The translations under genes were made by a program, and so were the position numbers. Of a stretch of DNA of 27,620 nt, positions 11,796 to 20,164 are shown piece by piece. This DNA is from a virus. The stretch covers positions 1 through 27,620 of IMG/VR virus record IMGVR_UViG_3300035698_013766. One strand, written 5' to 3'. Each line of letters opens with the position of its first letter. Positions within the stretch are counted from its first letter, which is position 1. The notes under the pieces were generated by a model, which had not been told where the DNA came from, did no database searches, and worked only from the letters and a program-made list of their open reading frames with translations.

Positions 11796-14582
11796 ATGGC
11801 TAAATACATTCCGACTACGATTACATATCAGAACAGCGGCCTAGTAAAAGACCGCGATGCCTTCGTATTGTCGGATGATGCCTATCAGACTCTAGAGAAT
11901 ATCTATCAATGGAGAGGAAGGCTTAAGAGAAGACAAGGCTATAGTCTCCTAGGAAGACTTAGGAGAGATCTTACAGTCATAGCCCAAACGGCGGCAGACG
12001 GAAACAACGACTATAATATAGCGGACATATTAACCGGATTTCGATCTAACGAAGCTAGCGCTTCTCTAGCTAAAGGCAGCGTAGTAATCAGAGTCGAAGC
12101 CGGAACGGGAAACCAAACCGAATTCACCGATAATGGAAGCGCCTTATTCACTCGAACATCCGGAACCGTCTATAACATTGATACGACTAGAACCATTATC
12201 GGAATAACCGCCGCCTCTAGTGCAGTAATCGAGTTTTCAGCGGCTCATTCTTTCGTGAATACGAACAAGGTCTACATTTTTGGCGTTGTCGGGATGACGG
12301 AAATAAATAACACCGTTGGGACTGTGACGGCCACCACAGCGACAACTATCACCGTCAATATCAACAGCGCCGCTTTCACTGCCTACGGGTCAGGCGGATC
12401 TGGTACAGGTTCCTTTGTGAACTATGAAACAGGAGAAATAAACCTTACTTGGCTCACAGGTGCGGTTCCTCCTAATACGACCCCAGTCGCCGCCGATTAC
12501 TCTTATTATCCTGGCCTGCCAGTCATGGGCCTGCCCAATAGAGAAATCAATACGATCAATGCCGAGCAGACGATCGCGTTCGATACTATCTACTCCTATA
12601 GCTACAGCAATACTACAAGCAGATTTCAGGAACTCCCTTCTACTGCTGCCACAACATGGACCGGAACGGATAGCAATTTCTTTTGGGGAACAAATTATTG
12701 GCAGACCGCAGACAACGAGCAGTATTACTGGGTAACGAATTTTAGCGGAACGTCAGGGGATCCTATTCGTGTTTATGACGGTACAAAATGGTTTGACTTT
12801 TTGCCGACGACGAACGGAACGAACGAGATGCATCAATGCCTAATGCTCATTCCGTATAAGGGCCGTTTTGTGGCGCTAAATACGTTTGAAGGCCCCGCGA
12901 TTGGTACAAGTCTACAGTACCCACAACGTGCGCGATGGTCCCAAAATGGTGCTCCTCTCTCTAGTGTGAATGCGGGAACTTCAGCAACGGCGGCCGTGCA
13001 ATGGCTCGATGACGCTAAGGGAAGAGGCGGTTACGTAGATTGTCCGACAAACGAGCATATTGTAAGCGCGGAATTCTATAGGGACTTACTCATAATTGGG
13101 TTTGAAAGAAGCACTTGGGCGCTTAGGTATACAGGTAACGAACTCTTGCCGTTTGTCTGGGACCGTATTAGTCGAGAGCTTGGAACCGAAAGCACATTTA
13201 GCACGATAGCATTCGATGACGGGGTTTTATCGGTAGGAAGCCGAGCAATCCAGAATTGCAATGGAACCTCGGTCCAAAGAATCGACGACAAAATACCTGA
13301 TGAAGTTTTCAATATTCAAAATAGCGTTCTTCCTTCTTCGGAAGTGGGCGATAGTCTTAAGCGCGTCCACGGAATCAGGGACTTTCAAGAGCGCCTGGTG
13401 TACTGGACTTATCCCCAGGCTGAGGCAGATTTAAAGTTCCCGAACAAGGTATTAGTACTCAATTATCAGAATTTATCTTGGGCCGAGTTTACCGACTGCT
13501 TCACTACGTTCGGAGAGTTCTACCGATTCAACGATATCACTTGGGCTGACTTAGTGGATAAGTCTTGGGACCAAGCCAACTTTTCGTGGGTAAGCGCAAA
13601 GCTCCAAAGCCAGTTTCCAAACTTGATTGCTGGAAACCAACAGGGCTACGTACAGATTCTTAGTCAGAAGGTCTCTAATGATGCGAGCTTGTTTATTACA
13701 GCCGTCACAGGAGGCACCGGATCCGTCCGCTTGACAGTTCCGGACCATACGCTAATTTCAAGTGTTTCGAGCTCTGACGAGCCAACAGAATACGTTCAAG
13801 TTTCTGGCATAATCGGAACAGGTGCCGACGAGTTAAACGGTCGGTATTTTGAAGTGAACGTTATCGACACTAACAACTTTGATCTATACGAGAAGCCACG
13901 GACGGCAATCAGCGCGATAACTGTAGCTAGTCAAGCCGTTGTCACAGCCGTAGGACATAATTTTTCAGTCGGAAATCATTGGCATATTGATAATATCACA
14001 GCCGGAATGGTGAAAATTAGCGGCCTAAATGGGATCGTTACAGCCGTCTCGGGGAACAATGTCACACTAGACTTAGACTCAAGCACATTCTCTGCTTACA
14101 CCACAGGCGGGAGCCTTCAAAATATGGATCTTCCTGTAGTCCCAGCGGTCGTGCAGACTAAAACTTATATGGGTTGCGGCCAAATAACTAGAGTTATGAG
14201 CTTTTCAGCTCGAAGTAAGAAATTCAATCTCCTTGAAAAAGGAAGAAAGACATTCTTAGGACAGATAGATTTCCTTTGCAATAGCACAAGTGAAGGAGAA
14301 TTTAGCTGTGATATTTATACAGATTACGCAGACGATGAAGCGGTAAATTCGGTAGCCGACGATTTCTTTAACCGCACGATTAGCACGCAAGTAGAGCAGT
14401 TTAGTCAGACCGGAAAAAGCAAGGAATGGCATAGATTCTATTGTCCGACTGATGCCCAGTTTTTTGAATACAATCTAAACTATGACGAACGCCAGTCACT
14501 TACGCCCAATATAGTAAACTCCGAGTTCCAGACTGATGCCATTATTCTTTGGTCGGAGGGTGGCGGGCGCTTGATTGATTAG
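11796..14582 (+). CDS. Large virion protein (possible tail nozzle/propeller) with FCCH-like repeats
   Basis: 928 aa, the largest structural protein here. The N-terminus (G-L-V-K-D-R-D-A-F-V-L-S-D-D-A-Y then L-E-N-I-Y-Q-W-R-G-R-L-K-R-R) is a recurring phage virion motif. Residues about 260-600 show repeating Trp/Tyr-rich beta blades (F-W-G-T-N-Y-W; R-F-V-A-L-N-T-F; R-D-L-L-I-I-G-F-E; D-G-V-L-S-V-G; E-R-L-V-Y-W-T-Y), suggesting a beta-propeller as in tail-nozzle proteins. FCCH-like modules occur at about 134-201, 632-703 and 704-773, and appear inserted before and after the propeller. The C-terminus (about 790-928) is another beta domain. A nozzle role is inference from architecture and position. 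Confidence 0.6.
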   Translation: MAKYIPTTITYQNSGLVKDRDAFVLSDDAYQTLENIYQWRGRLKRRQGYSLLGRLRRDLTVIAQTAADGNNDYNIADILTGFRSNEASASLAKGSVVIRVEAGTGNQTEFTDNGSALFTRTSGTVYNIDTTRTIIGITAASSAVIEFSAAHSFVNTNKVYIFGVVGMTEINNTVGTVTATTATTITVNINSAAFTAYGSGGSGTGSFVNYETGEINLTWLTGAVPPNTTPVAADYSYYPGLPVMGLPNREINTINAEQTIAFDTIYSYSYSNTTSRFQELPSTAATTWTGTDSNFFWGTNYWQTADNEQYYWVTNFSGTSGDPIRVYDGTKWFDFLPTTNGTNEMHQCLMLIPYKGRFVALNTFEGPAIGTSLQYPQRARWSQNGAPLSSVNAGTSATAAVQWLDDAKGRGGYVDCPTNEHIVSAEFYRDLLIIGFERSTWALRYTGNELLPFVWDRISRELGTESTFSTIAFDDGVLSVGSRAIQNCNGTSVQRIDDKIPDEVFNIQNSVLPSSEVGDSLKRVHGIRDFQERLVYWTYPQAEADLKFPNKVLVLNYQNLSWAEFTDCFTTFGEFYRFNDITWADLVDKSWDQANFSWVSAKLQSQFPNLIAGNQQGYVQILSQKVSNDASLFITAVTGGTGSVRLTVPDHTLISSVSSSDEPTEYVQVSGIIGTGADELNGRYFEVNVIDTNNFDLYEKPRTAISAITVASQAVVTAVGHNFSVGNHWHIDNITAGMVKISGLNGIVTAVSGNNVTLDLDSSTFSAYTTGGSLQNMDLPVVPAVVQTKTYMGCGQITRVMSFSARSKKFNLLEKGRKTFLGQIDFLCNSTSEGEFSCDIYTDYADDEAVNSVADDFFNRTISTQVEQFSQTGKSKEWHRFYCPTDAQFFEYNLNYDERQSLTPNIVNSEFQTDAIILWSEGGGRLID

Positions 14583-14595
14583 GAAAAGGTAGAAT

Positions 14596-15144
14596 ATGAG
14601 CTTTTCACCATCCGAAACCAGAGACCAGCACCTTTCGCCAAGTGTAACTATTCCTAAAGAATGGGAAGAAGCTCGGTTCTTTTTAGAGCAGTATTTGCTT
14701 AGGACTGCGGAAATGGTCAATATCCGTGAAATTGCCCAGTACCAAGACGTTTCACTTGCCTCGGGTGTTAATATTTCGGAGACTATCACAGGTCAGGCTT
14801 GGTTCACTCCAGGAGATCCTAATAAGTTCCGATACGGAAGCCGGACGGTAATCAACATTACCGGAGGCTTAAACGATAACGGGGGCGGTATTGCTACACA
14901 GACGCAAGCACACGGTATCACGACTACGGCTAACACTCGCTTAACCAGAATTTACGGAGCAGCTACAGACCCAGGCGCTTCTTCGCTTACTTCAGCTCTT
15001 CCTATTCCGTATACAGATGTAGACGCAATAGCGGGAGGCATAGAGCTTTTCGTAGATGCTACGAATGTGAATCTAAGATACGGAGTCGATTATTCAGCAT
15101 ATACCGAGGCTTATGTGGTGCTAGAATGGCTGGAAAATCTGTGA
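14596..15144 (+). CDS. Virion structural protein, 182 aa
   Basis: Two parts: an N-terminal helical stretch (residues 1-60, with E-W-E-E-A-R-F-F-L-E-Q-Y-L) and a beta domain (62-180) containing F-R-Y-G-S-R-T-V-I-N-I-T-G-G-L and ending A-Y-V-V-L-E-W-L. This pattern is known from uncharacterised podovirus virion proteins. AGGAAAAGG lies upstream of the ATG, 13 bases after the large protein's stop. Function is not known. Confidence 0.55.
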   Translation: MSFSPSETRDQHLSPSVTIPKEWEEARFFLEQYLLRTAEMVNIREIAQYQDVSLASGVNISETITGQAWFTPGDPNKFRYGSRTVINITGGLNDNGGGIATQTQAHGITTTANTRLTRIYGAATDPGASSLTSALPIPYTDVDAIAGGIELFVDATNVNLRYGVDYSAYTEAYVVLEWLENL

Positions 15145-15175
15145 TACAATTAAAATTATAACATGAGGTGTATCT

Positions 15176-15742
15176 ATGGACCCAATGACCCTTTTCGCGA
15201 TCTCTTCTGCACTCGGGAGCGTATTATCTGGATTAGGAGCTAACAAAGACCAAGGCTCTTTTGAACAGATTAGCACTTTGCTTCCCGAGCAACAAAGCGC
15301 CTTGCAAAATCTTCTCGGTGGTTTAGGTGGTGCTCAAAATTCGGGTATGGATCTAATTAGCCAACTTCTTTCGGGAGATGATAACGCTTTTTCAAAGTTT
15401 GAAGCTCCCTTTCAGAGACAGTTCCAACAAGAAACTGTACCAGGTATAGCGGAAAGATTCGCGGGTGCAGGTTCTCACGGTTCTATGAGTAGCAGCGGAC
15501 TTAATCAGAGCTTGGGACAATCGGGACGAGAGCTTAGTGAGCAACTTGCCTCTTTGCGCGGCGGCCTTCAGCAGAACGCCCTTAGCCAGCTTCAGGGGCT
15601 CATGGGCCAAGGCCAGCAATCCGCATTTGAAAACGTTTACAGACAGCCACAAGCCGGGTTCTTAGGCGGTCTGAGTTCAGGACTAGGACAAGGAGCTAGT
15701 GGTTTGGCATCTATGGCAGCACTTCAGGGATTAGGGGGTTAA
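15176..15742 (+). CDS. Probable internal/ejection protein, Gly/Gln-rich, 188 aa
   Basis: An N-terminal hydrophobic small-residue helix (I-S-S-A-L-G-S-V-L-S-G-L-G-A) is followed by Gln/Leu-rich helices. A conserved core, F-Q-R-Q-F...T-V-P-G-I-A-E-R-F-A-G-A-G, leads to S-S-S-G-L-N-Q and an alternating Gly-Leu C-terminus. Proteins of this type sit before large internal virion proteins in podoviruses and are likely ejected with DNA. GAGGTG precedes the ATG. The 31-base gap before it is A/T-rich (ATACAATTAAAATTATAAC) and could hold a promoter -10, though no -35 is clear. Confidence 0.6.
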   Translation: MDPMTLFAISSALGSVLSGLGANKDQGSFEQISTLLPEQQSALQNLLGGLGGAQNSGMDLISQLLSGDDNAFSKFEAPFQRQFQQETVPGIAERFAGAGSHGSMSSSGLNQSLGQSGRELSEQLASLRGGLQQNALSQLQGLMGQGQQSAFENVYRQPQAGFLGGLSSGLGQGASGLASMAALQGLGG

Positions 15743-15743
15743 A

Positions 15744-17189
15744 ATGGTTCAAATTCTACCGCAATTCGATCCTGGTAAAGAAGCTGGTCAGGCTTTTGGC
15801 TCGGGTATTGGCGACGTTCTCAAGATGCTCGGTCAGCAGGAAATGGTTAAAAAAGGATTTAAGGCTCTTGATGATCTTCCGGATAATGCTTCAGCAAAAG
15901 ATTTATTTAAAGCTACTCAAATAGCGTATTCGACTTTACCCCCGAATTTACAACGCAATGCCGGACAAGCTTACGATGTTCTTTTACGTGAAAAAAAACT
16001 AAAAGCACGGACTGATGCAGCAAAAGAAGAAGCTAGAGCAATTCAGGAAGGGACCAAATCCCAATCTAATGATTTAACCCAAGGCCAAGGACAAGACCTA
16101 GAGCAAAATCAACAAGTAGAGACAGGACAATATCAAGGTCTTGAAAAACAGCCGATTGCAGAAGGTAAAAATAGAGACCTGCGTCGACCTCCTAGATTAG
16201 AAGATAGCACACCTAAAAGATACCTTCCGGATCCTGAGGAAATTGCTCGGATAAGGGGCCATTTTGAAGATAGTTCCGATCCTGAGGGGGCTGATATAGC
16301 CGAACAGAGATATAGAGACGATTTACTTCGTAAATTTGATCTTGAAATAAAAGAGCAAGAAATAGCTTATAAAATCCAACAGCAAGAGAGAAATCTTGAA
16401 ACAGAGCTGGCTAGAGATGTCCGAAGCAAAACTGAGGATCTATTAGTTAAAAATGGAATCGTTAAGACGGATCCGAAAACGGGAAAAATCACGATTCCTG
16501 AGGAATGGAATAGACTTACCTCAAATCTTTTTGAATCAGAAAGAGCTATTGAAAAAAATAAAGATAAACCAGATCACCTTCTATGGAATAATGTCAGTCG
16601 AAAACTTGACAGAAAAATTAATGACATTGCTACAGCTATGCCGAAACATGTTCGCCAAGTTCTAGGCATAAATCAAAAAAGAAAGGCGCAACAATCCCAA
16701 AAATGGGCGCAAGATCATTTAGCGGCTCACGGAAACTCGCAGGAAAGCCGAGATCTTTTGAAAACACTTTTTATGGAGAACAATTGGTCTAGAGAAGAAG
16801 CGACAGCAATGGTCCAGCCGATAAGACAAGAGATTAAGAATATTTTCAAAGAATTTAAGCCAGTTGAAAATATATATACAGAAGGAAGAAAAGATCCTGA
16901 AACGGTAGCAAAGATTAAAAAAGAACTTCCCGAAAAATTAGCTAAAGCTATTAAAGACGATGATTCTATATTACTTTTTAAAAATTATTTGGTTAGAGAA
17001 CAGAATCTTACGGATGATGATGCGATAGGTATAATTGAAGATATGATTTCTATTAAAAAAGGAAGATTATCGAATGGTCAAACTACCGAAAGAGCATTTA
17101 TAGGAAGAAATACGATTCCCTCGATATATGAAATTTTCTCGACTGATGCGAAGTTTGTAGAAAAACTATTCAAACCTTTGGTGAATTAA
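15744..17189 (+). CDS. Probable internal virion/ejection protein, coiled-coil rich
   Basis: 481 aa. A Gly-containing N-terminus (F-G-S-G-I-G-D-V-L-K-M-L-G) leads to a charged, Gln/Glu/Lys-rich coiled-coil core (about 85-260), including Q-G-Q-G-Q repeats near 111-118, and to helical bundles to the end. Membrane segments are absent. The gene is one base after the 188-aa protein and shares TAATG with the next, a three-gene unit like the ejection-protein operons of P22-like phages. No enzymatic motif was seen. The identity is by context. Confidence 0.55.
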   Translation: MVQILPQFDPGKEAGQAFGSGIGDVLKMLGQQEMVKKGFKALDDLPDNASAKDLFKATQIAYSTLPPNLQRNAGQAYDVLLREKKLKARTDAAKEEARAIQEGTKSQSNDLTQGQGQDLEQNQQVETGQYQGLEKQPIAEGKNRDLRRPPRLEDSTPKRYLPDPEEIARIRGHFEDSSDPEGADIAEQRYRDDLLRKFDLEIKEQEIAYKIQQQERNLETELARDVRSKTEDLLVKNGIVKTDPKTGKITIPEEWNRLTSNLFESERAIEKNKDKPDHLLWNNVSRKLDRKINDIATAMPKHVRQVLGINQKRKAQQSQKWAQDHLAAHGNSQESRDLLKTLFMENNWSREEATAMVQPIRQEIKNIFKEFKPVENIYTEGRKDPETVAKIKKELPEKLAKAIKDDDSILLFKNYLVREQNLTDDDAIGIIEDMISIKKGRLSNGQTTERAFIGRNTIPSIYEIFSTDAKFVEKLFKPLVN

Positions 17190-18895
17190 TGAATCCATTT
17201 GCAGTAGCCCAGGGTGTTGGCCACAGTGTAGAACAGATGCTAAAATTCTTCAGATCTTCAAGCCCAAAAATGGCTGGAAAGATTGAAAAAGCTATCTCTC
17301 TTGGATATACCGCGGAAGAAATAATTTCATATCTAGGAAAGGCTTTTGACGGAACTGCTTCTCAAGCTCCTACAAAATCTAATCGTCCGACTTATGAAAA
17401 GACTCTTCAGCTCATGGGTGAATCACTTCCCGAGGGAACAAAGCAGCAAAGAGCCGAGGAAGAAGATAGCGTACTAGAACAAGTTCTAGACCCAGGGAGA
17501 GCAGTTTCAGCCCTTGGAGGCGCGGCGGTTGGTGGACTTACAGGAGGGCCAGCGGGAGCTATTTCAGGAGCTTTCGGAGGTGCCGCAGGATATCAAGATC
17601 TTCTTAAGCGATACGAGCAGCATAAACAAAAAGGCGGCTCTCTTAGTCTTGGGGATTATCTTAAAAGCTTAATGAAGGGAGTAGGAGGGGCTGCTATAGC
17701 TAGTCAAGCCGCTCAAATGCTATCGGCTTTACAGTCCAAAGGCGATACTGCTCCTTTAGAAACGGAAGGCCCTGCTTCATTAGAAGAAGCAAGCGCGAAC
17801 TTAGCGAAGCCTACAGAAAAGCCCGAGGCGGTAGCAGAGGTAACTGGGAGCGGCCCAGCGGAAAGTTTCGCTCTTTTAGAAAAGAAAGGTTACGGGGATC
17901 TATTCAAGCGCATAGCACAAAGTGCCGAGAGCCCAGGCGATGCAATAGGCGTTATGCGACAGCTTTACAAGGGATTATTGCCGGAGCTTAAAAGAGAGAG
18001 CGGAAGAGCTCCTGAAGAGGTCATTGGAGAAGCCTTTGAGTTTGTGAAAACTCAGATGGAACCACAAGGGCAACAAGAGCAAGGTTTACAAGAGGCAGGA
18101 TCCCCAGAAGCAGTTAGTGCCGTAGCTCCTGAGACAGGACCCGAAGCCGCCGAGCAGTTTCAAGGATCCCAGGAAGCCCCTGTAGTAGATGAAAGTCTCG
18201 ATGTAAACCAGGTTTACAATGAGCAGTTGGGCAACGTAAAGCAGCTTGACCAAGAAGAGGATGCAGTAGCGTCCTCGTTCGCTAATGTCTTTAAGCCAAG
18301 AGATGTAAAGCCAAGCGATCATAAGATTGAGCCTATGGAAAACGCTCTAAAAAGCTCCAATGTGCGGGGGGCGTTTTACAACGAGGGAACGGGTAAAATG
18401 CGAGCCGTTTTTGCACCTAAAAAAGGAAGAAAAGGCGGCACTGTCTACAGTTATAAGAATATCTCAAAAGAAGATTTTAATAATCTCGTAGATGGAAAAG
18501 CCAAGCCAGTTACCGAGGGTAGTAATGAATTTGGAATTTGGTTCCAGGGAAAAAACCGAAGCATTGGAGCCTCTTTTCATAAAAATATTAAGAGTAATCC
18601 AGACAAATACCCGCACACACAACAAGAATCGGATGCTTACCGAGTAGAAGAGAAACAGATCATCGAGTCAGATAGAACCCATCTAGCTACCTACCTTTTT
18701 GAACCATTTTTAGACGCTAGAGAAAAAGGTCGTAAAACTGAAACCGGAAAAGTTCTTAGAGATAAAATTGATAGTCTGAAAGATACGGATGATGAATTTA
18801 TGGCTGATTTAGTGAGCTATCTAGAAGAAGAAGCAGGTCTTAAGAATCCTCCTACACTCAAGAGACTCGAAAAAGATTTTAGGAAGAGGTTTTAA
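17189..18895 (+). CDS. Probable ejection protein with hydrophobic Gly/Ala segments and KTSC-like domain
   Basis: 568 aa. Residues about 105-135 and 163-180 are Gly/Ala-rich, glycine-zipper-like stretches (A-L-G-G-A-A-V-G-G-L; G-A-I-S-G-A-F-G-G-A-A) able to enter membranes, as in pore-forming ejection proteins. A Pro/Glu/Gln-rich linker spans about 185-370. Residues about 388-468 fit a KTSC domain (N-V-R-G-A-F-Y-N-E-G-T-G-K-M, then V-Y-S-Y-K-N-I-S-K-E-D-F, then G-A-S-F-H-K-N-I). The C-terminus is acidic-basic helical. Starts at TAATG overlap. The role, carrying DNA across the envelope, is inferred from architecture and order. Confidence 0.55.
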   Translation: MNPFAVAQGVGHSVEQMLKFFRSSSPKMAGKIEKAISLGYTAEEIISYLGKAFDGTASQAPTKSNRPTYEKTLQLMGESLPEGTKQQRAEEEDSVLEQVLDPGRAVSALGGAAVGGLTGGPAGAISGAFGGAAGYQDLLKRYEQHKQKGGSLSLGDYLKSLMKGVGGAAIASQAAQMLSALQSKGDTAPLETEGPASLEEASANLAKPTEKPEAVAEVTGSGPAESFALLEKKGYGDLFKRIAQSAESPGDAIGVMRQLYKGLLPELKRESGRAPEEVIGEAFEFVKTQMEPQGQQEQGLQEAGSPEAVSAVAPETGPEAAEQFQGSQEAPVVDESLDVNQVYNEQLGNVKQLDQEEDAVASSFANVFKPRDVKPSDHKIEPMENALKSSNVRGAFYNEGTGKMRAVFAPKKGRKGGTVYSYKNISKEDFNNLVDGKAKPVTEGSNEFGIWFQGKNRSIGASFHKNIKSNPDKYPHTQQESDAYRVEEKQIIESDRTHLATYLFEPFLDAREKGRKTETGKVLRDKIDSLKDTDDEFMADLVSYLEEEAGLKNPPTLKRLEKDFRKRF

Positions 18896-18897
18896 CC

Positions 18898-19044
18898 ATG
18901 GCTCTAGATGAAAAAATGCGTAAACACCTCGACGGATTAGTAAAAAAGCTAAGTGCTGAAGAGAAAAAGCTACTCTTAGAAGCCATGAGGCAAGAGCAGA
19001 AGAGACGCAAGCGCTCTAAGAAAAAGGCCAAATCTAAAAAATAG
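18898..19044 (+). CDS. Small lysine-rich protein, 48 aa
   Basis: A short ORF fills the gap after the 568-aa protein. AGGAAGAGG lies eight bases before the ATG. The first 30 residues form an amphipathic helix (L-D-G-L-V-K-K-L-S-A-E-E-K-K-L-L-L-E-A-M), and the last 18 are almost all Lys and Arg. It could bind nucleic acid or act as a small virion packing protein. Nothing in the sequence decides this. No homologous family recognised. Confidence 0.6.
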   Translation: MALDEKMRKHLDGLVKKLSAEEKKLLLEAMRQEQKRRKRSKKKAKSKK

Positions 19045-19051
19045 ATTAGTA

Positions 19052-19109
19052 CCTACAAATGTGTTATTTTGGAATTGAATCAAATAACCATTGTAGGAGT
19101 CGTCCAATG
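19052..19109 (+). promoter_or_regulatory. Inverted repeat sequestering a Shine-Dalgarno
   Basis: CCTACAA at 19052-19058 pairs with TTGTAGG at 19091-19097, extended by ATG/CA(T) with a one-base bulge. The 3' arm contains TAGG of the TAGGAG ribosome binding site for the ATG at 19107. The A/T-rich loop (about 32 bases) also contains a TGTGTTATTTT stretch that might be an extended -10. It could limit translation of the fibre gene until a shorter transcript is made. Confidence 0.4.
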
Positions 19110-19673
19110 GCAAATCAAAATGGCCAAGATCCTTTAAACTATTTGCTACCTAGCAAGAAGTTACAACCGAAAAATATTCTAGCCGCTCGCGATCCAGGAA
19201 CCGGAGATAGACGCTATCCCATCGGTCAAAAATGGATTAACAAAAGCGGAGATTCTTCTTGGGAGCTAGTAAGTATAGCCGGAAGTTCCGCGAGCTGGAA
19301 AAAATCAGGTGGTGACGCTCAAATTTTAAGTTCTATTACAGCTCCAGATGGTACTTTATCCGTAGCCGGAAATCTTTCTCTTTCTTCTGTAGCTACACAG
19401 CTTCAAATGAAAGGTGGTGCTGTAACGGACTTCATCGGTCAAGCAACATTAGTTTTAGGAACCGTAACGGTTCTAAATACTAATATCGCAGCAGGAGATA
19501 AGATATTCCTTCAGCGACAGGGTGCGGCATCTTCTACAGCTCTAGGGGTTTTGGACGTGGGAATCACTGCATCAACTTCCTTCGTAATTACAGCGTTACA
19601 GCAAGCTACGCCAGGAAACACTCAGACGGGCGATTTATCAATTATTGATTATTTGATCGTGAGACAAACTTAA
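19107..19673 (+). CDS. Tail fibre/virion protein, 188 aa
   Basis: The N-terminus is a virion-attachment-like region (Q-D-P-L-N-Y-L-L-P-S-K-K, then Y-P-I-G-Q-K-W-I-N-K-S-G). The C-terminus is a beta domain (about 105-188) with G-Q-A-T-L-V-L-G-T-V-T-V, D-K-I-F-L-Q-R and D-Y-L-I-V-R, a pattern seen at the ends of many phage spikes and fibres. The ATG at 19107 follows TAGGAG. An in-frame ATG at 19059 has no binding site and lies inside the inverted repeat. First of a run of fibre-like genes. Confidence 0.65.
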   Translation: MANQNGQDPLNYLLPSKKLQPKNILAARDPGTGDRRYPIGQKWINKSGDSSWELVSIAGSSASWKKSGGDAQILSSITAPDGTLSVAGNLSLSSVATQLQMKGGAVTDFIGQATLVLGTVTVLNTNIAAGDKIFLQRQGAASSTALGVLDVGITASTSFVITALQQATPGNTQTGDLSIIDYLIVRQT

Positions 19674-19705
19674 TCTATAAATCCAAAAAGGATTAAGGGG
19701 TCTTT

Positions 19706-20038
19706 ATGAGCACAGAATCAAAAATTAGCATGCCAGCAGCTCACACATTCGACACGAGCACATTAACTACGTCTTATCAAGCCGTGGATGCTACAGGTTT
19801 TCTAGTCGATCTAGTGAAGTATAAGCTCTATAACAATAGTGCTAATGTGATCGAAATTTCTTATGACGGGGTCACACTTAACGACGTGCTCCCGGCTCAA
19901 GGAACCTTCGTTTTAGATATTTCTACTAGTAAAGACAATAAACCACGTTGGCCAGCTCGAAGAATTTTATACGTAAAATCTTCGGGAACCGACGCAGGCA
20001 CTTTATACGAACTTGGTTATACGCTTGCGAGGTCCTAA
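19706..20038 (+). CDS. Small virion protein, 110 aa
   Basis: Beta-rich with no cysteines. The pattern S-T-L-T-T-S-Y-Q-A-V-D then Y-K-L-Y-N-N-S-A-N-V-I-E-I-S-Y-D-G-V then G-T-x-Y-E-L-G-Y is common in small fibre-associated or tail-tip proteins. AAGGGGT precedes the ATG. The next ORF starts immediately after its stop. Specific role unknown. Confidence 0.6.
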   Translation: MSTESKISMPAAHTFDTSTLTTSYQAVDATGFLVDLVKYKLYNNSANVIEISYDGVTLNDVLPAQGTFVLDISTSKDNKPRWPARRILYVKSSGTDAGTLYELGYTLARS

Positions 20039-20164
20039 ATGAGTCAGTATTTTACAGTCGGAACAACCGGCGGCAGCTCGGGCGATGTGACCGCCGCCGC
20101 TAACCTTGCCGATGAAACGATTATTCGTGGAGATGGTGGAGCTAAAGGGATACAAGATTCTTAA
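20039..20164 (+). pseudogene. Tail fibre N-terminal fragment, 41 aa, frameshifted from the next ORF
   Basis: Reads A-A-A-N-L-A-D-E-T-I-I-R-G-D-G-G-A-K-G-I-Q-D-S then stops at TAA 20162-20164. In intact fibres of this type that stretch continues directly into a G-x-R-F-G-D-G-D-T-G-x-Y motif. That continuation is present in the next frame from TTA at 20161 (L-I-T-I-S-D-A-D-L-M-T-F-P-V-G-S), one base back. The fibre is thus split by a net loss of one base near 20159-20161, either a true mutation, a regulated frameshift or a sequence error. It starts one base after the previous stop. Confidence 0.6.
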
